Assembly: GCF_008630915.1 (NCBI RefSeq)
Contig: NZ_CP043909.1
Location: 3,224,001 to 3,288,000 of the forward strand
DNA from: Acinetobacter suaedae
Lineage (GTDB): Bacteria > Pseudomonadota > Gammaproteobacteria > Pseudomonadales > Moraxellaceae
DNA length: 64,000 bases
Reading direction: 5' to 3'
In this document: one piece after another, positions 1-9,483 of the stretch
How positions within the stretch are numbered: position 1 is the first letter of the stretch
Layout of the letters: each line of letters begins with the position of its first letter
The notes under the pieces: model-generated
The model's input: the letters and a program-made list of their open reading frames with translations, nothing else
What the model was told of the DNA's origin: nothing
Databases searched by the model: none
Position numbers and translations under genes: made by a program

Positions 1-567
1 CAAAGTTTGTAACGCACGTTTAGAAAATACATCACAATCAAATGGAATCAACACGCGATCGGCCGCAATCAATGCCGATAAAGTAAAGAAATTGAATGCC
101 GGTGGAGTATCGATAAAAATACGATCATAACGCGCGCTCAGTGATTGAATCGAATCACGCAATTTATAGATTTTGTGTTTACTTTCTAGTGCATGTTCTA
201 GTGTGCCCAAACTTGGGCTTGCTGGAATCACATCTAAATTTGCAAAGGATGTACGATGTACATAACTGTCTAGACCTTTGCCACGAGGCACTTTCAGAAT
301 TGAACCTAAGGCATTGCCAATCAAGCTTTTTTGTTGGGTTGCACCCAATATATCTTCAAAGAAGTTTTCAATATTTGGCTCTAGCGCTGCTTTATCTGCA
401 GAATATGTTGCATCTTCACCCAAAAGGTATTGGCTTGAGTTTGCTTGTGGATCAAGATCAATAACCAGCGTTCTAAGCCCTTGTTGAGCGCTAATTGCAG
501 CTAGATTGATTGTAATACTTGATTTCCCCACACCACCTTTTTGGTTAAATACCACACGCGTTAACAT
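1..567 (-). CDS. parA: ParA/Soj-family chromosome partition ATPase (partial, 3' end outside window)
   Basis: Deviant Walker-type ATPase of chromosome segregation, acting with ParB and parS on the nucleoid. The 189 visible codons begin at an ATG (565-567) behind GAGGGAAATC and read MLTRVVFNQKGGVGKSS, with the Walker A box at about residues 10-16 and LVIDLDPQAN (Walker A' / motif 2) at about 36-45. The open frame continues without a stop to base 1, where the read is still typical of the family (PFDCDVFSKRAL). The C-terminal part, and any parB behind it, lie outside the window. The perfect parS site 20.6 kb away supports a chromosomal rather than plasmid partition role. Other MinD/ParA-like ATPases are possible but less likely. 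Confidence 0.88.
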   Translation of the reverse strand, partial: MLTRVVFNQKGGVGKSSITINLAAISAQQGLRTLVIDLDPQANSSQYLLGEDATYSADKAALEPNIENFFEDILGATQQKSLIGNALGSILKVPRGKGLDSYVHRTSFANLDVIPASPSLGTLEHALESKHKIYKLRDSIQSLSARYDRIFIDTPPAFNFFTLSALIAADRVLIPFDCDVFSKRALQTL

Positions 568-648
568 GATTTCCCTCTACAATATTTTTTGTAAACTGCA
601 CGCAGTTTAACCTAGAGCCAAAACAATTACTAAAACAATGTCCAACAA

Positions 649-1041
649 TTACGCAAAAACAGGTTTGATCATGACTAAACCTAAAGTACCTATCAAAGCA
701 ACTGCACCGATGATAATACCTGCACGGCGTTGTACCAGTAAAATACTGTCGTCTTTACGAAAAGCTTTGATCAAGGATGAACATAACACGATGAATAAAA
801 TAACTTTGGCATAAAACCAAGGTTGCACATCAAAGTTTTTCATTACCAATAAAATCACTCCCGTAATCAAAATTACAGTCAAGGATAAATGCTGCATCGC
901 CACTAAACTTTTACGTGCTATTGGATTCGGCTGTTCGTCTTTAACACCGACAAATAAAGTAGCAGCACGTGCCACGAATGCAATGATTAACAAACTCACT
1001 GCCGACATATGAATAATTTTAGTCAGTAAATGTGCGTCCAT
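649..1041 (-). CDS. SirB2-like integral membrane protein
   Basis: Small membrane protein of the SirB2 family (invasion regulator SirB2-like); biochemical role unknown. About 130 residues with four predicted hydrophobic segments (roughly residues 7-29, 46-64, 75-91 and 105-124) separated by short polar loops. An upstream in-frame TTG exists at 1047, but the ATG at 1041 has AAGG at good spacing and is preferred. It lies 9 bp behind bolA on the same strand, so the two are probably co-transcribed. The family assignment is by sequence impression only. Confidence 0.7.
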   Translation of the reverse strand: MDAHLLTKIIHMSAVSLLIIAFVARAATLFVGVKDEQPNPIARKSLVAMQHLSLTVILITGVILLVMKNFDVQPWFYAKVILFIVLCSSLIKAFRKDDSILLVQRRAGIIIGAVALIGTLGLVMIKPVFA

Positions 1042-1050
1042 GATCAATCC

Positions 1051-1359
1051 TTATTGTTTAGGTGCATGTGCACAGTCTGGGCTTGCAGGTGCTTGTCCTT
1101 GCCACTCACTTGGTACATAGGCATGAATTGCAAGTGCATGTATTTTTCCAGGACTCATTAATTCTGCAGCAACCGCATAAATTTTCTGATGACGTTGAAC
1201 TAAACGTAAGCCTTGAAATGCTTCACTCACCACAATCACTTTAAAGTGGGACTCTTTCCCTGGAAAATACCCTCCATGCCCAGCCGATTCATTGATTACC
1301 TCAAGATGACTTGGGGCAAGGCTTTGTAAGCGTTCAATCAATTGTTGTTCTAAGTTCAT
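1051..1359 (-). CDS. bolA: BolA family protein
   Basis: BolA-type regulator / Fe-S trafficking partner of monothiol glutaredoxins in the cytoplasm. About 102 residues, the usual family size. It shows the class signature: NESAGHGGYFPGKESHFKV (about residues 23-41, with the conserved His and the FKV strand), then the helix-turn-helix-like core QGLRLVQRHQKIYAVAAELM and the HALAIHAY strand. The C-terminus is extended and contains one Cys. It is first gene of a pair with the SirB2-like gene. BolA paralogues cannot be told apart from sequence alone. Confidence 0.88.
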   Translation of the reverse strand: MNLEQQLIERLQSLAPSHLEVINESAGHGGYFPGKESHFKVIVVSEAFQGLRLVQRHQKIYAVAAELMSPGKIHALAIHAYVPSEWQGQAPASPDCAHAPKQ

Positions 1360-1549
1360 CAGTCACTCTATTAAGGTCAGATCTAGATTGCCCATTAGTA
1401 TACATCACCCATAGATTGGTTAAACTTTTGTGCAAAATTTTGCTTTTTTCTATTTTTGATCACGAAAATGCTTTTATTTTATGCAATTAAGCCAATTCTC
1501 TGCATAAAGTTGTTGACCCTTATTTTGCTTAATGTATTATAGCTGGCAC

Positions 1550-1625
<76 letters not shown>

Positions 1626-1670
1626 GATTGGTTTTTTTAAGTGTAAGTTTTCGTAAAAACTGCTCAATAT

Positions 1671-1784
<114 letters not shown>

Positions 1785-1792
1785 TTTATTGT

Positions 1793-2257
1793 TTAAATTG
1801 AATTCTCACTGAGTCTTCGTTCCATTTTAAAACCTATCAATTTTTCATGTTCATATGTTTCTTCCAATATCACAAACTCTTTGCTTTCATAAAATTTCCT
1901 AGCGGTGAGCGTTGATTCAAGCTTAATTTTATCAATCTGATAAGAACTAGAAAGAGAAATGATAAAATCAACCATTGCACTTCCTATACCATCGCCTTGA
2001 TAATCAGGTAAAACATAATTTAGAAGGATGACTCCACCTTTAGACATCAAAATAAAACCTACAATCTTATTGTCCTTTTTGTACACATACGAATAAGAGT
2101 TGTTTATCCAATTAATTATATTTTCTTCAGTTTTATTCGATAACCATTCATCAATAACATTTTGATTATTATCATGATCTAAAGAGCAAGATTCTATACT
2201 TTGCTTGATAACATTTAAAATTTCTTTTGAATCTTGCTGTTGAGCAATCTCGATCAT
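1793..2257 (-). CDS. GNAT family N-acetyltransferase
   Basis: Probable acetyl-CoA-dependent acyltransferase of the Gcn5 superfamily, substrate unknown; about 154 residues, cytoplasmic. The N-terminal helix pair is followed by NKIVGFILMSKGGVILLNYVLPDYQGDGIGSAM, where the strand before VLPDYQGDGIG is the acetyl-CoA motif A (about residues 78-97, in a Q/R-x-x-G-x-G/A form), and later FYESKEF. Composition is clearly more AT-rich than the neighbouring housekeeping genes. It is oriented against the tRNA genes and bracketed by a perfect 40-bp direct repeat containing a terminator (1745-1784 and 2344-2383), which suggests acquisition as a small cassette. The start is the ATG at 2257; its ribosome binding site is weak. 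Confidence 0.85.
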   Translation of the reverse strand: MIEIAQQQDSKEILNVIKQSIESCSLDHDNNQNVIDEWLSNKTEENIINWINNSYSYVYKKDNKIVGFILMSKGGVILLNYVLPDYQGDGIGSAMVDFIISLSSSYQIDKIKLESTLTARKFYESKEFVILEETYEHEKLIGFKMERRLSENSI

Positions 2258-2343
2258 ATTTGAAACTCAAACAATTCTTAGTACTAAAGTTTAATTCAAT
2301 AAATCATACTTGTAATCATGAGTTCAAATTACGTTTACGACGT

Positions 2344-2383
2344 CAAATTTAAAAAGCCCTAGTCGAAAGATTAGGGCTTTTTT
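2344..2383. repeat. 40-bp direct repeat, copy 2, terminator-like hairpin
   Basis: Exact copy of 1745-1784, 599 bp away. It includes the same terminator stem-loop and now stands upstream of the GNAT promoter region and downstream of the MHS transporter, for which it can serve as terminator. Confidence 0.93.
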
Positions 2384-2403
2384 CTTATCTATAGATTTCA
2401 CAA

Positions 2404-3756
2404 CTAGGATTGATCAGTAATCTTCGTTTTTAAATCTAGTTCATTTGATTGCTGATAAGTTTGCGCAATTCGATCGCGTGGCATAAAAGTTGTCGCAATA
2501 ATTGCAACCATCGCCATCGAACCAATATAAATCATAATCAAATATGGATTACCACCGCCGACACTCAATAACTTGGTTGCAATCAATGGTGCAATACCAC
2601 CACCCAATACGCCTGCCAACTGCACTGAGATCGAGATGCCACTATAACGAATTTCAGCAGGGAACTGACGTGCAAACAGTTGAGCTTGTGGCGCATACAT
2701 AATCGGGAACACCACACCAATTGCCAATACAATCGCAGTCCATACCAGTACGGGGTCTTTGGTATTGAGCATACTAAAGAATGGATAGCTAAACAGTGCC
2801 AGCACACATAAGCCAAACATAAACATATTGCGTTGACCAACCCGATCGGACAGATGTCCACATAAAGGTGTCATAAACAAAATCACGGCTGCACCACAAA
2901 TGGTAGCAAACAAAATATCTTGTCGCGGAATACCCAATTGGGTCGTGGTATAAGCCAAGGTAAATGTTGATGCAATATAAAACCATGCGTTTTCAGCAGC
3001 ACGTGCCACAATAATCGTAATCAGCTGTTTTGGATGTTGTTTAAAGACTTTTAAAGCAGGAACTTTAATATTTTCAGCGTGTTGCTTAACCTTCTCAAAG
3101 TCAGGAGATTCAGGCACTTTGACACGGATATACCATCCTACACCCAGTAAAACGATACTTGCGAGGAATGGAATACGCCAGCCCCAACTAAACAATGCTT
3201 GTTCGGGCAGTAAGGACACCAAGCCAAGCGCTATTGAGGCCAACATTAAACCACCACCGGTACTGGCTTGAGGCAAGCTGCCCCAAAACCCTTTTTTGCC
3301 GTCAGGTGCATGTTCAACCGCCATCAGCACTGCGCCGCCCCACTCACCACCCATTGCCATACCCTGAATAAAGCGCAAGATCACTAAACAAATCGCAGCC
3401 CAATAGCCGATTGTTTCATAAGTGGGTAACAATCCAATCAATACGGTGGGAATACCCATCAACATTAGAGTCAGTAACAACATGGACTTACGCCCGATCT
3501 TGTCACCAAAGTGACCAAATACTAGGCCACCTAAAGGTCGTCCGATGAAACCCACTGCATAAGTACCAAATGCAGCAAGTACACCTGTCAGTGGATCAAG
3601 ATTAGGAAAAAACAATTTGTTGAAAATCAGTGCTGCTGCCGCACCATAAATAAAAAAGTCATACCACTCGATGGTGGTACCAACCATGCTAGAAATCCCT
3701 GCCAATCGATGTGACGACTTTTTAGGGGACGAACCGTTTCCATCTGTTGCTTGCAT
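2404..3756 (-). CDS. MFS transporter, metabolite:H+ symporter (MHS/ProP-like) family
   Basis: Inner-membrane secondary transporter, about 450 residues with 12 predicted membrane spans. The N-terminus SSMVGTTIEWYDFFIYG (about residues 22-38) and GHFGDKIGRKSMLLLTLMLMG (MFS loop 2-3 signature) are typical of the MHS group that includes ProP, KgtP and ShiA, as is the loop 4 region RFIQGMAMGGEWGGA. It follows the HIBYL-CoA hydrolase gene on the same strand after 118 bp and may carry a substrate of this catabolic operon (for example a branched-chain acid), but the ligand cannot be deduced. A GTG lies just upstream; the ATG at 3756 has AAGGA at 8 nt and is preferred. Confidence 0.88.
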   Translation of the reverse strand: MQATDGNGSSPKKSSHRLAGISSMVGTTIEWYDFFIYGAAAALIFNKLFFPNLDPLTGVLAAFGTYAVGFIGRPLGGLVFGHFGDKIGRKSMLLLTLMLMGIPTVLIGLLPTYETIGYWAAICLVILRFIQGMAMGGEWGGAVLMAVEHAPDGKKGFWGSLPQASTGGGLMLASIALGLVSLLPEQALFSWGWRIPFLASIVLLGVGWYIRVKVPESPDFEKVKQHAENIKVPALKVFKQHPKQLITIIVARAAENAWFYIASTFTLAYTTTQLGIPRQDILFATICGAAVILFMTPLCGHLSDRVGQRNMFMFGLCVLALFSYPFFSMLNTKDPVLVWTAIVLAIGVVFPIMYAPQAQLFARQFPAEIRYSGISISVQLAGVLGGGIAPLIATKLLSVGGGNPYLIMIYIGSMAMVAIIATTFMPRDRIAQTYQQSNELDLKTKITDQS

Positions 3757-3874
3757 CACAATTATCCTTATTTAGATCTTTTTGTTTTAACTTTGACGCT
3801 TATGGACAACCCTGACCATAAGCGTTTTAACGCTCTATAGTTCTGTGAGCTTTTGTTATTTTTATCAGGTGAAT

Positions 3875-4900
3875 TTAGCTCAGCTTTTCTAATATTTGCT
3901 CCAGTTCTGGATTGGCTTGTTTCCATTGTGGTTGTTTATCTTTATCGACAATCAGTGCACGCACGCCTTCAATAAAGTCACCATGCTCAAACCAAATATC
4001 CTGTAGATCGCGCTCAAGTTGCATACACTGTTGCAAGGAAAGTCCACGACCTAAATATTGTAGTTTCAAACTGGTTTGTTTCGCGCTGAATGAACGCTGT
4101 TGCAAAATGTTGAGCATCTTGTCCGCCCATGCTTTTAAATGCTCATCTTGTTCATTTGCAAGACTCTGCTCAATCTCATCTAAATGTTGGAAACCAAAAT
4201 GTTTACGAATCGCTTCAGCCAATTGCTTTAATTCACTTTCAGCAGGACGAGTAATAAATTGAGCAATAACGTGTTCAATTTCTTCTTTGCTTAAACTTGA
4301 CGCCTCAACCAAAGCTTCTTGCAAAGCTTGAAGCTTTTCGCTCGGCACATGGTAGTCAATCAAATCTAGATAGAGTGCATCACTGCTACTGATTTGCTCA
4401 CCTGTAATCGCCATATACACACCTATGTCATCCAAACGCGATAGGAAATGGGTAGCACCGACATCTGGGAAAAAACCAATCGCTGTTTCAGGCATGGCAA
4501 AGCGTGATTTTTCACTACTCACAATGATGTGGCAGGCTTGCGCTAAGCCAAAACCACCACCAAGCACATAACCATCGAGCAGAACGATAACAGGTTTTTG
4601 GTACTCACGTATGGTGGTAAGCATCTTATATTCAGCACTAAAATAACCCTGATGATCTGTCGTGCCCAGTTTATAACTGTCATACAGATAGCGAATATCG
4701 CCTCCTGAACAAAAGGCTTTCGGGCTGTTCGATTTGATTAAAATCGCTTGGATAGCAACATCATCTCGCCAAAGTTCAAGTTGAGTTTGAATCCCCTCTA
4801 TCATCTCTAGCGATAATGCATTCAGGTGTGTCACTCGATCTAATGTGATCATGCCCAGACCACCTTGTTGCTCAATCATTAAGTGATGTACTGTATTCAT
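3875..4900 (-). CDS. 3-hydroxyisobutyryl-CoA hydrolase (enoyl-CoA hydratase/isomerase family)
   Basis: Hydrolyses 3-hydroxyisobutyryl-CoA to free 3-hydroxyisobutyrate in valine degradation. The 341-residue length fits the HIBCH subgroup rather than the ~260-residue hydratases. Seen in the sequence: CSGGDIRYLY (about residues 64-73), the oxyanion loop GYVLGGGFGLAQACHIIVSSEKSRFAMPE (split over about 110-138), and AIGFFPDVGATHFLSRL, which is characteristic of HIBCH. It is 13 bp behind the enoyl-CoA hydratase gene, in the order expected for the valine pathway. A short-chain enoyl-CoA hydratase is the alternative, less likely given the FFPDVG motif and neighbours. Confidence 0.87.
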   Translation of the reverse strand: MNTVHHLMIEQQGGLGMITLDRVTHLNALSLEMIEGIQTQLELWRDDVAIQAILIKSNSPKAFCSGGDIRYLYDSYKLGTTDHQGYFSAEYKMLTTIREYQKPVIVLLDGYVLGGGFGLAQACHIIVSSEKSRFAMPETAIGFFPDVGATHFLSRLDDIGVYMAITGEQISSSDALYLDLIDYHVPSEKLQALQEALVEASSLSKEEIEHVIAQFITRPAESELKQLAEAIRKHFGFQHLDEIEQSLANEQDEHLKAWADKMLNILQQRSFSAKQTSLKLQYLGRGLSLQQCMQLERDLQDIWFEHGDFIEGVRALIVDKDKQPQWKQANPELEQILEKLS

Positions 4901-4913
4901 TTTTATAGATCTC

Positions 4914-5687
4914 TTATTTATTTTTAAAATTGGCTTGCCGTTTCTCTACAAACGCTTGCATGCCTTCTTTTTGGTCCGCAGTGGCAAAAATAGAATGGAA
5001 CATACGTCGTTCGAATCTTAATCCTTCGGTTAGATTGACCTCGAACGCACGGTTAATCGTTTCTTTCAACATCATATTTGCAGTAAGTGAGCGTGTCGCA
5101 ATTTGTTCAGCGGCTTGTAAGGTTTGTTCAAGTAACTCTTCTTTGTTGAATACACGTGCAACTAAACCGCTTTGCTCTGCTTCGACAGCACCCATTTGCC
5201 TCGCAGTCAAACACATTTCCATGGCTTTGGCTTTACCAATCGCATGGGTTAAACGTTGTGTTCCACCAATGCCTGGAATTACGCCCAAAGTCACTTCAGG
5301 TAAGCCGAACTTGGCATTATCAGCGCAGTAGATAAAGTCACACATCAGTGCCAATTCACAGCCACCACCCAAAGCATAGCCACTCACCGCAGCAATCAAA
5401 GGTTTACGGCGTTGGGCAATACGATCAGCAAGATGGAAAAAATCATCAAAATAAATATCAGGAAAATTCAGCTGCGCCATTTCCTTAATATCCGCGCCGG
5501 CTGCAAAAGCTTTTTCTGAACCTGCCAACACGATACAACCAATCTCACGATCCTTTTCCAGTTGGTCGAGAGCTTGATTCACTTCACTGATCAATTCACT
5601 GTTTAGCGCATTTAAAGCTTTAGGACGATTGAGGGTAATTAACCCAACACCATTACGCTTTTCTAATAAAATAGTTTGCCACTGCAT
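4914..5687 (-). CDS. Enoyl-CoA hydratase (probable methacrylyl-CoA hydratase)
   Basis: Hydrates an enoyl-CoA, most likely methacrylyl-CoA, to the 3-hydroxyacyl-CoA. About 257 residues, normal for crotonases. The oxyanion-hole segment AGADIKEM (about residues 60-67), GYALGGGCELALMCDF with the first catalytic Glu, and FGLPEVTLGVIPGIGGTQRL with the second catalytic Glu are all present, so it should be active. Two adjacent ATGs (5690 and 5687) are possible starts; the second has the better spacing from AAGGA. It is 18 bp from the acyl-CoA dehydrogenase gene, in one operon. Confidence 0.9.
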   Translation of the reverse strand: MQWQTILLEKRNGVGLITLNRPKALNALNSELISEVNQALDQLEKDREIGCIVLAGSEKAFAAGADIKEMAQLNFPDIYFDDFFHLADRIAQRRKPLIAAVSGYALGGGCELALMCDFIYCADNAKFGLPEVTLGVIPGIGGTQRLTHAIGKAKAMEMCLTARQMGAVEAEQSGLVARVFNKEELLEQTLQAAEQIATRSLTANMMLKETINRAFEVNLTEGLRFERRMFHSIFATADQKEGMQAFVEKRQANFKNK

Positions 5688-5708
5688 CATTCAATCCTTG
5701 TTTGAGTT

Positions 5709-6836
5709 TTATAGACTACGTGCGATCACTAAACGTTGAATATCGCTAGTACCTTCATAAATCTGACAAATTCGTGCATCACGATAAATTCGCTCGATTG
5801 GAAAATCTTTCAGATAGCCATAACCACCAAAGACCTGTAAGGCACTTGAACAAACACGCTCTGACATTTCAGAAGCAAATAATTTCGCCATCGATGCTTC
5901 ATTCAAACAAGGCTGACCCGCTTCTTTGAGACGTGCAGCATAATGAACCAGTTGTCGTGCAGCTTCGATCTCTGTTGCCATACTGGCAAGGCGGAAGGCA
6001 ATCGCTTGATGCTCGAAAATTGGTTTACCAAATGTCAGACGTTCTTTGGCATAGTGCGTGGCTTCTTCTAAAGCTGCACGTGCTAATCCCACTGCCTGTG
6101 CCGCAATCCCGATACGGCCACCTTCTAAATTGGCAAGTGCAATTTTCAGACCCTCGCCTTCTTTACCCAACATCAAACTTTTATGCACACGCACATCGGT
6201 CAAAGCAATTTGACAGGTATCTGAAGCATGTAAACCTAATTTCTCTTCGACACGAATGACCTCATACCCCGGTGTATCACGTGGCACGAGAAAGGCACTA
6301 ATACCCTTTTTACCTGCGCTTGGGTCAGTCACAGCAAAGACGATAATCACCCCTGCATTATGACCAGAAGTAATAAACTGCTTTGCACCATTGAGAATAT
6401 AATCATCACCGTCTTTCACCGCGCGGGTTTTGATGGCTGCTGCATCTGAACCGGTATGGGGTTCTGTTAAAGCAAATGCGCCGATCATTTCGCCTTGAGC
6501 TAAGGGCTTTAAAAAGCGTTCTTTTTGCTCGTCATTACCAAACTTTAAAATAGGTACACAGCCCACCGAATTATGCACGCTCATAATGGTCGAGGTCGCA
6601 CCATCTGCTGCTGCGACTTCTTCGAGTGCCAGTACATAAGCCAAATTGCCCGTATCTGACCCACCCCATTGCTCTGGGACTAGCATCCCCATAAAACCAA
6701 GCTGCCCCATCTGGGCTAACGCAGCTTTGGGAAAGGTGCCATCTCGATCCCAATCACTGGCATTCGGTTTAATTTGTTCTTGGGCGAAGCTTTTCGCCAT
6801 ATCACGAATTAACAATTGTTCTTCGGTAAATTGCAT
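5709..6836 (-). CDS. Acyl-CoA dehydrogenase (probable isobutyryl-CoA dehydrogenase)
   Basis: FAD-dependent dehydrogenase acting on short or branched acyl-CoA, here probably isobutyryl-CoA to methacrylyl-CoA. 375 residues, standard length. Family signatures: [19 protein letters not shown] (about residues 122-140) and the C-terminal [20 protein letters not shown] with [16 protein letters not shown], which supplies the region around the catalytic Glu. Neighbours (enoyl-CoA hydratase, HIBYL-CoA hydrolase, mmsB, mmsA) indicate valine catabolism. It starts 11 bp after the acyl-CoA synthetase. Exact chain specificity is inferred from context only. Confidence 0.9.
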   Translation of the reverse strand: MQFTEEQLLIRDMAKSFAQEQIKPNASDWDRDGTFPKAALAQMGQLGFMGMLVPEQWGGSDTGNLAYVLALEEVAAADGATSTIMSVHNSVGCVPILKFGNDEQKERFLKPLAQGEMIGAFALTEPHTGSDAAAIKTRAVKDGDDYILNGAKQFITSGHNAGVIIVFAVTDPSAGKKGISAFLVPRDTPGYEVIRVEEKLGLHASDTCQIALTDVRVHKSLMLGKEGEGLKIALANLEGGRIGIAAQAVGLARAALEEATHYAKERLTFGKPIFEHQAIAFRLASMATEIEAARQLVHYAARLKEAGQPCLNEASMAKLFASEMSERVCSSALQVFGGYGYLKDFPIERIYRDARICQIYEGTSDIQRLVIARSL

Positions 6837-6847
6837 CGTTATTTCCC

Positions 6848-8497
6848 TTACCCTGCTTTTGCTTGTTGTTTCGCAATTTCCTGATTACGCAATAAAAAAC
6901 GTTGGATTTTACCACTCGGCGTCTTCGGTAACTCTGTGACAAACTCAATCAAACGCGGATATGCATGCGCAGAAAGACGTTTTTTCACAAATTGGCTTAA
7001 TTCTTCTGCCAAAGCAACCGTAGACTGTACGCCTGCCGCTAAAATCACAAAGGCTTTGACCAGTTCGGTACGATCTGGGTCAGGCACACCAATCACCGCA
7101 GCTTCAATTACCGCATCATGTTCAAGCAAAGCACTTTCAACATCAAATGGACCGATGCGATAACCCGATGTGGTGATCACATCATCGCTACGTCCCACAA
7201 AACTCATACTGCCATCGCTGTGTAATTCAGCAGTGTCACCTGTTAAGTAATAATTGCCAACAAAAGGTGATTTACGGCTTTCTTTATACCCCCCAAACCA
7301 CATCATTGGCGACTGGCTGATATCCACCGCTAAAATTCCAGCGGTGTCTGGCGGAAGCTCTTCGCCTTGCTCATTGACCACGGCAACCCGATAGCCCGGA
7401 CTTGGAAAACCTGCTGCACCTGCACGTATTTCATGGCTTAAACCGTGATGGTTACACACCACCATACCCACTTCAGTTTGTCCGTAATGATCATAAATCG
7501 GTGCATCTAAAACTTGTTTAAACCAGCGAATCACTTCTGGATTCAGCGGCTCACCTGCACTACTGACCACACGGAATTGTCCTTTTAACGGCGCCATTTG
7601 TGCTGGATCAGCTGCCATCATCATACGATAGGCCGTTGGTGCACCTGCCAAGTTGGTGATTTGATAATCCTTGACGATTTGACACAAACTATCTGTACTG
7701 AATCCACCTTCATAGAACAATGTCGCATGTCCCAAGAATAACGGCCCAGTAATCGCATAGTACAAACCATATGCCCAACCCGGATCAGCAATATTCCAAA
7801 AGGCATCATCTTCAGTTAAGCCAATCGCATCTTGCATATAGCGACCAAATGCAATCAAGGCTTTTAGTGGAACTTCGAGCGGTTTGGCAGGTCCAGTGGT
7901 TCCTGAGGTAAACATCAATAAGAACGGATCATGCAAATTCCGCATGACTAATTCGCATTGATCAGACTGCTGATTCAGCTCCTGCCAAAAATTAAAATCG
8001 CTGGCCTTGAGCGCTGAACCTTCTGCATCAGCAACGGTCACGATAGCTGGACATTGTTCAACTTCATCGAGCTTGCTGCGATTGCCCACATCCGTCACCA
8101 CTAACTTACTTTGTGCAAGTTGAATGCGATGCTCAATCGCTTTTGGCCCAAAGGCCGTAAACAGCGGTTGATATACCGCTCCAATTCGCCATGCGGCTAA
8201 AATCGTCACGATCAGTTCAGGCGTTCGTGGTAATAAACCCGAAATACGATCGCCTGCCTGTACACCTCGTGATTTTAGAAAATTGGCAAATTGACTGGAC
8301 CACTGTTTTAGTTGAGCAAAGCTATATTGCTCCTTACGTCCATCTTTGCCTTGCCAGTACAAAGCAACTTTTTCACCGTCTACATGTCGGTCACAACACT
8401 CAAAGCATGCATTGAGTGCATCCAACGAACCTGACAACATGTGTTGAGCCGTATTTTCAAAATTAAATGTCTGTGCCACATCGTTATAATTCAACAT
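6848..8497 (-). CDS. AMP-forming acyl-CoA synthetase
   Basis: ANL-superfamily ligase that activates a carboxylic acid with ATP and CoA. 549 residues. Motifs: P-loop-like [12 protein letters not shown] (about residues 190-201), [10 protein letters not shown] (A5), YLTGD (A7), [20 protein letters not shown] (A8) and the C-terminal lysine motif TPSGKIQRF (A10). Placed between mmsB and the acyl-CoA dehydrogenase, it may feed free isobutyrate or a related short acid into the valine pathway; this is inference. It resembles the acetyl/propionyl/benzoate-type group more than long-chain ligases. The 82-bp gap to mmsB is the widest within the catabolic run and could hold a secondary promoter. Confidence 0.88.
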   Translation of the reverse strand: MLNYNDVAQTFNFENTAQHMLSGSLDALNACFECCDRHVDGEKVALYWQGKDGRKEQYSFAQLKQWSSQFANFLKSRGVQAGDRISGLLPRTPELIVTILAAWRIGAVYQPLFTAFGPKAIEHRIQLAQSKLVVTDVGNRSKLDEVEQCPAIVTVADAEGSALKASDFNFWQELNQQSDQCELVMRNLHDPFLLMFTSGTTGPAKPLEVPLKALIAFGRYMQDAIGLTEDDAFWNIADPGWAYGLYYAITGPLFLGHATLFYEGGFSTDSLCQIVKDYQITNLAGAPTAYRMMMAADPAQMAPLKGQFRVVSSAGEPLNPEVIRWFKQVLDAPIYDHYGQTEVGMVVCNHHGLSHEIRAGAAGFPSPGYRVAVVNEQGEELPPDTAGILAVDISQSPMMWFGGYKESRKSPFVGNYYLTGDTAELHSDGSMSFVGRSDDVITTSGYRIGPFDVESALLEHDAVIEAAVIGVPDPDRTELVKAFVILAAGVQSTVALAEELSQFVKKRLSAHAYPRLIEFVTELPKTPSGKIQRFLLRNQEIAKQQAKAG

Positions 8498-8579
8498 TTC
8501 TATTCCCTCAGTCTGGATTTGTAGTTATTCACGACAGAGTTGCATTTATGAGTTTACAAGCCATCCAATGGCTTGATGT

Positions 8580-9470
8580 TTAAACTTGTTCTGGAAGATA
8601 TTGCTGGATAATGCTGGAGAAATCCAAATGCGCATTTCCACGCATGCACATCTGCTGATATAGCTGCTGCACCATACCACCTAACAAAATAGGCTGTTTG
8701 ACCTGACCCGCTGCTTCGACTGCGAGACCTAAATCTTTCAGCATTAGTTGTGTCGCAAAACCATCTTGATAGCCACGTGAAGCAGGTGCATTTTCATTGA
8801 TATGTGGCCATGGATTACAAATCTCTGAACTCCAGCAACGACCACTTGAGGTGTTCACCACACCTGCCAATGCTTGCGGATCAATCCCCAGTTTCGCACC
8901 CAATGCCATGCCCTCTGCCACAGCAGCCATCGAGATTCCAAGAATTAAGTTATTGCAAATCTTGGCAATTTGTCCTGCACCAACCTCGCCACAATGAATG
9001 ACATTCTTGCCCATGTGGCTGAGCACAGGTTTGACTTCCTCAAAGGTCTGATCATTGGCACCCACCATAAAAGTGAGAGTACCTGCTTGCGCGCCAATAG
9101 TGCCACCCGACACAGGCGCATCACAGATGTGAATATTTTTACTTTGCGCAAGCGCAGCGATATCTTTGATGGTCTGTGGATCAATGGTACTGCTATCAAT
9201 GCACAATGCCCCTGCCTTCAAGACTTCCAGCACGCCCTCCTCACCGAGGTAAACCTCTTTGACATGCTTGGCTGCTGGTAACATGGTGATCACCACATCT
9301 GCTTGTTGGGCTGCTGCTTGTGGACTGTCGCAGACCACACCACCCGCTTCAGCAAAGTGCTGATTCGCCACTTCACTGAGATCATAACCATAGACTGTAA
9401 GTCCTGCTTTGAGCAGGTTATGGGCCATTCTGCCACCCATATTTCCAAGACCGATAAAGGCGATATTCAT
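8580..9470 (-). CDS. mmsB: 3-hydroxyisobutyrate dehydrogenase
   Basis: NAD-dependent oxidation of 3-hydroxyisobutyrate to methylmalonate semialdehyde. 296 residues, the normal size. N-terminal Rossmann motif IAFIGLGNMGGRMA (about residues 3-16), substrate motif DAPVSGGTIGAQAGTLTFMVG (split around 118-138) and the catalytic Lys in GQIAKICNN (about 165-173) are intact. It is 13 bp downstream of mmsA, the classic mmsAB pair. Confidence 0.95.
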   Translation of the reverse strand: MNIAFIGLGNMGGRMAHNLLKAGLTVYGYDLSEVANQHFAEAGGVVCDSPQAAAQQADVVITMLPAAKHVKEVYLGEEGVLEVLKAGALCIDSSTIDPQTIKDIAALAQSKNIHICDAPVSGGTIGAQAGTLTFMVGANDQTFEEVKPVLSHMGKNVIHCGEVGAGQIAKICNNLILGISMAAVAEGMALGAKLGIDPQALAGVVNTSSGRCWSSEICNPWPHINENAPASRGYQDGFATQLMLKDLGLAVEAAGQVKQPILLGGMVQQLYQQMCMRGNAHLDFSSIIQQYLPEQV

Positions 9471-9483
9471 CCCTGATTCCCCC